A DNA stretch of 9,520 bases, taken from assembly GCA_945863785.1 (NCBI GenBank), contig CAMBAQ010000067.1, positions 1 through 9,520 of the forward strand. The letters run 5' to 3'. A program made the translations under genes and the position numbers. Each line of letters begins with the position of its first letter. Position 1 is the stretch's first letter. Below are positions 5,668-9,520 of the stretch, in pieces. The stretch is from Chthoniobacter flavus. Lineage in GTDB: Bacteria > Verrucomicrobiota > Verrucomicrobiia > Chthoniobacterales > Terrimicrobiaceae. The notes beneath the pieces were generated by a model. That model was not told where the DNA came from, searched no databases, and was given only the letters and a program-made list of their open reading frames with translations.

Positions 5668-7163
5668 GGGACGAGCAAGGCAGGAGTGGCTAGGTTCACA
5701 AGAATTTGAGGGAAGAAGCCGAGAATGAGCATCACGGCGATAAGAAGAATAATGGCTGCGCGGGAAAATCCGGAAAGATCCGGTAATCTAGACCACCGCT
5801 CTGGGAGCGGGCCCATAAAAATTCGGCGATAAGCGCGGAGCATATAGATGGCAGAAATAACGATACCCCAGACAGCACACGTTGTTGCGATCTGATACAT
5901 GTTAAATCCAAAGACTTCTTTCCCATCGATGATACCGATTTTTGGCTCACCGGAACCGAACGCGCCAAAGAAAACAAGCAACTCGCCGGCGAAGCCCACA
6001 AAACCAGGAAGACCGACTGACGCCATGGCTGCAAAGCCAAATGAGAGTCCCAGTTTAGGACAAATGCGGGCGATGCCACCCAACTCCGAAAAGTCGAGCG
6101 TTCCCGTGCGTTCCCGAATTTCCCCGCAAAGTGCAAAAAGGACCGCGATCGTGAGTCCGTGGCTCAACAACATCAGCGAGGCACCAGTCATGCTGAGTTG
6201 GTTTAAAGCGGCGAACCCTAGGAAAATGTAGCCCATGTGCATGACGCTTGAGTAACCGAGCATCCAGTCGAGCTTTTTCTGAGCAATAGTGATGTAGCCC
6301 ACGTAGAGGATGTTTCCGATCAACAAAACCAAAAGCAGCGGCACAAACCGCTGTACCGAATCCGGCAGGATCGGGGCAACAATGCGAATGAGGCCGTAGA
6401 GACCGAATTTTTTCAGCACGCCCGCGTGCAGCATGGAGGCTGGCGCTGGTGCGCAAGCATAGGCTTGGGGGGCCCATGTGTGGAATGGGAAAAGCGAAAC
6501 AAGAATCCCAAAACCCAACAATAGGAGAAGATAAACGCCCGGAGCATCAGGAATAAGTCCCGACTGGGCGTTGGCGATCATTTCACGGAGATCAAATGAA
6601 CGGGTTTCGACTGGTTGAATCAGATAAAGACCGATGATACCGAGCAGAAGAATAAAGCTTCCCGTGGCGAGGTAAACGGTGGCCTTCCAAGCCGCCGCTT
6701 GGCGGTCTCCCGATCCCCAGATTCCAATGAGAAGGAATGTCGGAATGAGGGCTAACTCATGGAACATGTAGAAAAAGAACACATCCACAGAAGCGAATGC
6801 ACCAATAACGCCAGAGGAAATCAGGAGCAGGCTCACATAATACCAGCGCGGATTGTTTTCCGGTGTCTTAGCCACGCAAACGGCTGCAAGAGTCACGACC
6901 GTCGACAGAAAAAGCATCACCAAGCTGAGTCCGTCCGCGCCGAGTGTGAAACTGATCCCAAGATGAGGCACGACTGGGAAGCTCGACACAAACTGGTATC
7001 CGATCTCCATCGGACGATAAAAAACAACGAGCGCCAGCAGAAATAACAGGTTAACAGCGGATCCCAGTATGGACGTCGAACGGGGATTGGCCCCGATCAT
7101 GATCAGCAACGCCGAAAAAATCGGCACTAGGATGAGAAAGAGAAGCGGGCTCAGTGAACTCAT
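5664..7163 (-). CDS. nuoM: NADH-quinone oxidoreductase subunit M (TM7 lysine absent)
   Basis: The second antiporter-like proton-pumping subunit of complex I; 499 residues, usual length, hydrophobic throughout. E136 (in FHELALIPTFLLIGIWG) matches the essential E144 of E. coli NuoM, K252 matches K265, H335 (SHGL) matches H348 and E394 (GELLVFFG) matches E407. The expected TM7 lysine (E. coli K234) is replaced: ungapped alignment of the FPFHTWAP region puts L221 there (GFGILVSLFPFHTW). An additional lysine, K251, directly precedes K252 in AGVLKKFGLYGLIR. The start at 7163 is chosen because it forms an ATGA overlap with the nuoL stop and begins the family homology. An open frame extends to 7271 but that part is inside nuoL and not membrane-like. 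The 3' end overlaps nuoN by 4 nt. Confidence 0.97.
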   Translation of the reverse strand: MSSLSPLLFLILVPIFSALLIMIGANPRSTSILGSAVNLLFLLALVVFYRPMEIGYQFVSSFPVVPHLGISFTLGADGLSLVMLFLSTVVTLAAVCVAKTPENNPRWYYVSLLLISSGVIGAFASVDVFFFYMFHELALIPTFLLIGIWGSGDRQAAAWKATVYLATGSFILLLGIIGLYLIQPVETRSFDLREMIANAQSGLIPDAPGVYLLLLLGFGILVSLFPFHTWAPQAYACAPAPASMLHAGVLKKFGLYGLIRIVAPILPDSVQRFVPLLLVLLIGNILYVGYITIAQKKLDWMLGYSSVMHMGYIFLGFAALNQLSMTGASLMLLSHGLTIAVLFALCGEIRERTGTLDFSELGGIARICPKLGLSFGFAAMASVGLPGFVGFAGELLVFFGAFGSGEPKIGIIDGKEVFGFNMYQIATTCAVWGIVISAIYMLRAYRRIFMGPLPERWSRLPDLSGFSRAAIILLIAVMLILGFFPQILVNLATPALLVP

Positions 7164-8965
7164 TTTGAAAGTAGAATGTAAAGAAGACCGACCACACCGG
7201 CACCAAACATGAAGGCGTAGGCTTGAATGTTGCCGAATTGAAGGAACCGGAGGGCGAATCCACCAGCCCAAGTGAGCTTGCTAGGAACTTGAACCACCAG
7301 CATGTCAACGACCCAGCGATCCGCCCAAGAAAGAATAGCGGCGCCACCACCTTGGATCTTATTGACCATCCAGTAGTAGAAATCATCGATATAAAAGCGG
7401 TTGGCAAAGAGCGGAATTGAGATTGGATCTTTCGCTGCCTTAAAGTAAAGCAATGCTGCCAAACCAACTCCACCAAAGAACATGGCGGTGAGGAAGGTGT
7501 GGAGACTATGAGGAACGTGCTCCGGATATTCCAAGGTGAAGAAGTTTTTTTGAATTGAGGGCCACCCAGCCGTAATTGCAAAAACACCGAGGATGAGCAT
7601 CGGAACAATCATCACAAAAGGTTGTTCTTTCGCATGCTCCGCGTGTTCACTACGGGCCTTCCCGAAGAAAATAACGAAGAACTCTCTAAAAATGTAGAAC
7701 GCCGTGAGTCCAGCCGCGCCGGCAACCATCCAGCCAAGGAACGGAATTTTCACGACTGCCCATTCGATAATCAGATCCTTGCTGTAGTATCCGCTTGTGA
7801 ACGGACACCCAGAAAGGGCCAACATACCGAGAAAGAAACACAGCATCGTGAAGGGAAGCTTTTTGCGAAGTCCACCCATGTGCCACATCTCCACCTCGTG
7901 ATGCATAGCAATCATCACCGAACCCGCTGCGAGGAACAGGAGGCACTTGAAACAAGCGTGAGTGAAGAGATGAAACATGGCCACGTCCGAAGTCGGAGCC
8001 ACCGCAATACCGAGCACCATGTATCCGAGTTGGGAAATCGTGGAGTAGGCCAGAATGCGCTTGATGTCACTCTGCTGGGTAGCCATGAGGGCCGCTGCAA
8101 AGCAGGTGATGCCGCCCACCCAGGCGATAATCTCGCGGGCGTCAGGCACGACTTCGAGGATAGGAAAGATGCGGGCCAGCATGTAAACACCCGCAGCCAC
8201 CATGGTTGCGGCGTGTAAAAGTGAGGAAACTGGCGTCGGGCCCTCCATCGAATTGGGTAACCAAACATGCAACGGCATTTGAGCAGACTTGCCAACCGTT
8301 CCCATGAAAACGAGGACGCAGGCGACAGTCAGAAAAATGGGGGCAATCGTGAGGTTCGGCACTTGCTCAACAATCTCTTGGAAAACAATGGTACCCGTGG
8401 CAAACCAGAATAACAAAATCCCCAGCATGAATCCAAAATCTCCGATGCGATTGACAATGAAAGCCTGCTTGCCCGCATCTGCTGCCGAGTCTTTCGAGTA
8501 GTAGTGACCGATGAGGATGTAGGAACTCACGCCCACAAGCTCCCAAAACATAAACATCATCACAAAGTTGCTCGCCAAGACGATCCCCAGCATCGAGAAG
8601 AGAAACAAGGACAGGCCGCCAAAGAAGCGAGAGTAGCCTTCCTCCTCCCTCATATACCCAAGAGAATAGGTGAAAACCAGCGCCGAGATGGAAGTGACCA
8701 CCAAGAGCATGACTTTACTGAGCTTGTCGATGGTGAAGCTGATGGAAACCGTGAAATCCGGCCCAAAACTCAGCCAGTTAAGTGAAAATTGTTGCGCCGC
8801 ATCAGGCTGTTTGAAAAGCCACCAACTTAGAGCACATCCCGTGAAAGCCGAAGCCAGTGCCAAGGCGGCACTGAGGCTTTTGGAAAAGCGGCCCAACAAA
8901 AGAATGAGGGCGGCGGCTGCCAGCGGGGTGAAAAGGATAATCCAGGGCGCGATTTGCGTACTCAT
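7160..8965 (-). CDS. nuoL: NADH-quinone oxidoreductase subunit L
   Basis: The distal and largest antiporter-like subunit of complex I; 601 residues, normal for NuoL, with the long C-terminal region that forms the lateral helix. The proton-path residues are all present: E142 in MFWELVGVSSYILIGHYY, K226 in TVGKSAQMPLHVWLP, H251 in LLHAATM, H332 and H336 plus K340 in FHLFTHACFK, and K396 in GYYSKD. They sit 2-3 positions before E. coli E144, K229, H254, H334, H338, K342 and K399. The ATG at 8965 shares one base with the nuoK stop (TGATG). A TTG one codon upstream is also in frame but less likely. The stop overlaps the nuoM ATG. No Shine-Dalgarno precedes the start. Confidence 0.98.
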   Translation of the reverse strand: MSTQIAPWIILFTPLAAAALILLLGRFSKSLSAALALASAFTGCALSWWLFKQPDAAQQFSLNWLSFGPDFTVSISFTIDKLSKVMLLVVTSISALVFTYSLGYMREEEGYSRFFGGLSLFLFSMLGIVLASNFVMMFMFWELVGVSSYILIGHYYSKDSAADAGKQAFIVNRIGDFGFMLGILLFWFATGTIVFQEIVEQVPNLTIAPIFLTVACVLVFMGTVGKSAQMPLHVWLPNSMEGPTPVSSLLHAATMVAAGVYMLARIFPILEVVPDAREIIAWVGGITCFAAALMATQQSDIKRILAYSTISQLGYMVLGIAVAPTSDVAMFHLFTHACFKCLLFLAAGSVMIAMHHEVEMWHMGGLRKKLPFTMLCFFLGMLALSGCPFTSGYYSKDLIIEWAVVKIPFLGWMVAGAAGLTAFYIFREFFVIFFGKARSEHAEHAKEQPFVMIVPMLILGVFAITAGWPSIQKNFFTLEYPEHVPHSLHTFLTAMFFGGVGLAALLYFKAAKDPISIPLFANRFYIDDFYYWMVNKIQGGGAAILSWADRWVVDMLVVQVPSKLTWAGGFALRFLQFGNIQAYAFMFGAGVVGLLYILLSK

Positions 8966-9285
8966 CAAAACTTTAGCGTGTTGAGATCTTCAACGTGGGT
9001 GGTTTGTTTAGCGCGATAAAGCGCGACGATAATAGCCAGTCCCACCGCCACCTCGGCTGCGGCCACGGTGATAATGAAAAACACGAAGACTTGGGCGTTG
9101 TAATTCGGCATGCCGTCAGGCCCTAGGTTAAATCGGGAAAAGGCCACCAAGGAGAGGTTGGCCGCATTGAGCATCAACTCCAGACCCATGAAAATAATAA
9201 GCAGGTTGCGACGGAGCAATACCCCCGCCATGCCGAGGGCAAAGAGGAGACCGCTGACAATCAAATAGTGCGCTAGGGTTGGCAT
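8965..9285 (-). CDS. nuoK: NADH-quinone oxidoreductase subunit K
   Basis: A small membrane subunit of complex I (MrpC-like) with three transmembrane helices, 106 residues, at the usual family length. The two conserved membrane glutamates are visible: E36 in FMGLELMLNAANL (E. coli E36) and E78 in ITVAAAEVAVGLAI (E. coli E72), which belong to the proton pathway next to NuoJ and NuoN. The ATG at 9285 gives the standard N-terminus MPTLAHYLIVSG. No Shine-Dalgarno sits at normal distance; a strong AGGGAGGA is present but 27 nt upstream of the ATG. The gene is followed by nuoL with a TGATG overlap and is separated from nuoJ by 64 nt, the only sizeable gap in this part of the operon. Confidence 0.97.
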   Translation of the reverse strand: MPTLAHYLIVSGLLFALGMAGVLLRRNLLIIFMGLELMLNAANLSLVAFSRFNLGPDGMPNYNAQVFVFFIITVAAAEVAVGLAIIVALYRAKQTTHVEDLNTLKF

Positions 9286-9287
9286 GG

Positions 9288-9350
9288 TTATACGAATAGA
9301 AATGCGAGACTGTCCTCCCTAAAAGGAAGATTAAAAGAGATTTCTTTCAT
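9288..9350 (-). CDS. possible 20-residue coupled micro-ORF between nuoJ and nuoK
   Basis: The ATG at 9350-9348 shares its A with the nuoJ TGA (TGATG, the same arrangement as nuoK-nuoL). The frame then stays open for 20 codons, beginning MKEISFNLPF and ending SLAFLFV, and stops with TAA at 9290-9288, two bases before the nuoK ATG. It therefore bridges the nuoJ-nuoK gap exactly, which would carry a terminating ribosome from nuoJ to nuoK. The peptide resembles nothing I recognise. It may be a translational bridge, an expressed peptide, or coincidence; a TGATG at a stop codon and a 20-codon frame are each fairly common by chance. Confidence 0.3.
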   Translation of the reverse strand: MKEISFNLPFREDSLAFLFV

Positions 9351-9520
9351 CACTTTAACTCCTTTTTGCTCAGCAGAACGACACCGACGGTCGCCACAAG
9401 AAGAAGGACGCCGATCATCTGAAAGGGAAGATTGAAATTCCGGAAAAGATTGAAGCCCACCTGCTCAATATCATTCGCCAAAGGGTGAGAGAGAACGGGC
9501 TTGGTTACGAAGAGTGCTGG
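9350..9520 (-). CDS. nuoJ: NADH-quinone oxidoreductase subunit J, C-terminal part (cut by window edge)
   Basis: The last 56 codons of a gene that begins outside the window, ending at TGA 9352-9350. The translated tail runs PALFVTKPVLSH, then a polar linker, then NLPFQMIGVLLLVATVGVV, ending LLSKKELK. A final hydrophobic helix opening with a short LPF(E/Q) motif and closing in a lysine-rich tail is the usual C-terminus of NuoJ (MrpB-like membrane subunit of complex I). The position directly upstream of nuoK agrees with the standard nuo gene order. It is too short to reach the conserved TM3 region, so identification rests on the C-terminal helix plus gene order. Confidence 0.9.
   Translation of the reverse strand, partial: PALFVTKPVLSHPLANDIEQVGFNLFRNFNLPFQMIGVLLLVATVGVVLLSKKELK

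Noticed and set aside
7164..7271. 36-residue N-terminal extension of NuoM in the open frame
   Set aside because: The extension is Trp-, Arg- and Cys-rich, not membrane-like, and lies inside nuoL. The ATG at 7163 forms a clean ATGA overlap and begins the family homology.
7622..8218. A 198-codon plus-strand open frame antisense to nuoL
   Set aside because: The translation is rich in His, Arg and Glu with no domain signature, which is the usual complement of hydrophobic membrane-protein codons. nuoL is certain in this stretch.

Overview
The window carries ordinary bacterial housekeeping genes in two blocks that converge on a repeat-filled intergenic region. The left block (1-3240) has a minus-strand pair, a STAS-domain anti-sigma-factor antagonist followed 4 nt later by aroB (3-dehydroquinate synthase). 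Divergent from it is a plus-strand gene for a long-type, pyrophosphate-dependent 6-phosphofructokinase. The right block (3733-9520) is the distal end of a minus-strand complex I operon, nuoJ (5'-truncated by the window edge)-K-L-M-N, followed 12 nt later by a NUDIX hydrolase that closely resembles the MTH1/NUDT1 8-oxo-dGTP diphosphatase type.

The organism is a bacterium of roughly balanced base composition, most plausibly from the PVC group (Verrucomicrobiota is my best guess). This rests on the long PPi-type PFK as a glycolytic enzyme, starts that mostly lack Shine-Dalgarno sequences, and a dispersed-repeat motif (CTCTGTGCTCTCTGTGGTC) of a kind I associate with such genomes. No 16S or other phylogenetic marker is present, so this is inference.

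Layout: 60-1121 aroB (-); 1126-1464 STAS (-); 1465-1590 divergent promoter region with a candidate sigma70 promoter and an inverted repeat; 1591-3240 pfp (+); 3241-3732 non-coding convergence zone; 3733-4209 NUDIX (-); 4222-5667 nuoN; 5664-7163 nuoM; 7160-8965 nuoL; 8965-9285 nuoK; 9288-9350 a possible 20-codon ORF; 9350-9520 end of nuoJ. The nuo genes are knitted together by TGATG and ATGA stop/start overlaps, so translational coupling probably replaces ribosome-binding sites.

The non-coding zone 3241-3732 holds most of the unexplained structure. It has a hairpin just after pfp, 3.7 copies of a 79-bp tandem repeat with two small hairpins per unit, a 12-bp perfect inverted repeat around a nested hairpin, and the CTCTGTG-type motif. 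I see no new multi-gene system. The points most worth checking are the structured 79-bp repeat, the NuoM subunit that lacks the TM7 lysine, the MTH1-like NUDIX behind nuoN, and the coupled micro-ORF between nuoJ and nuoK.
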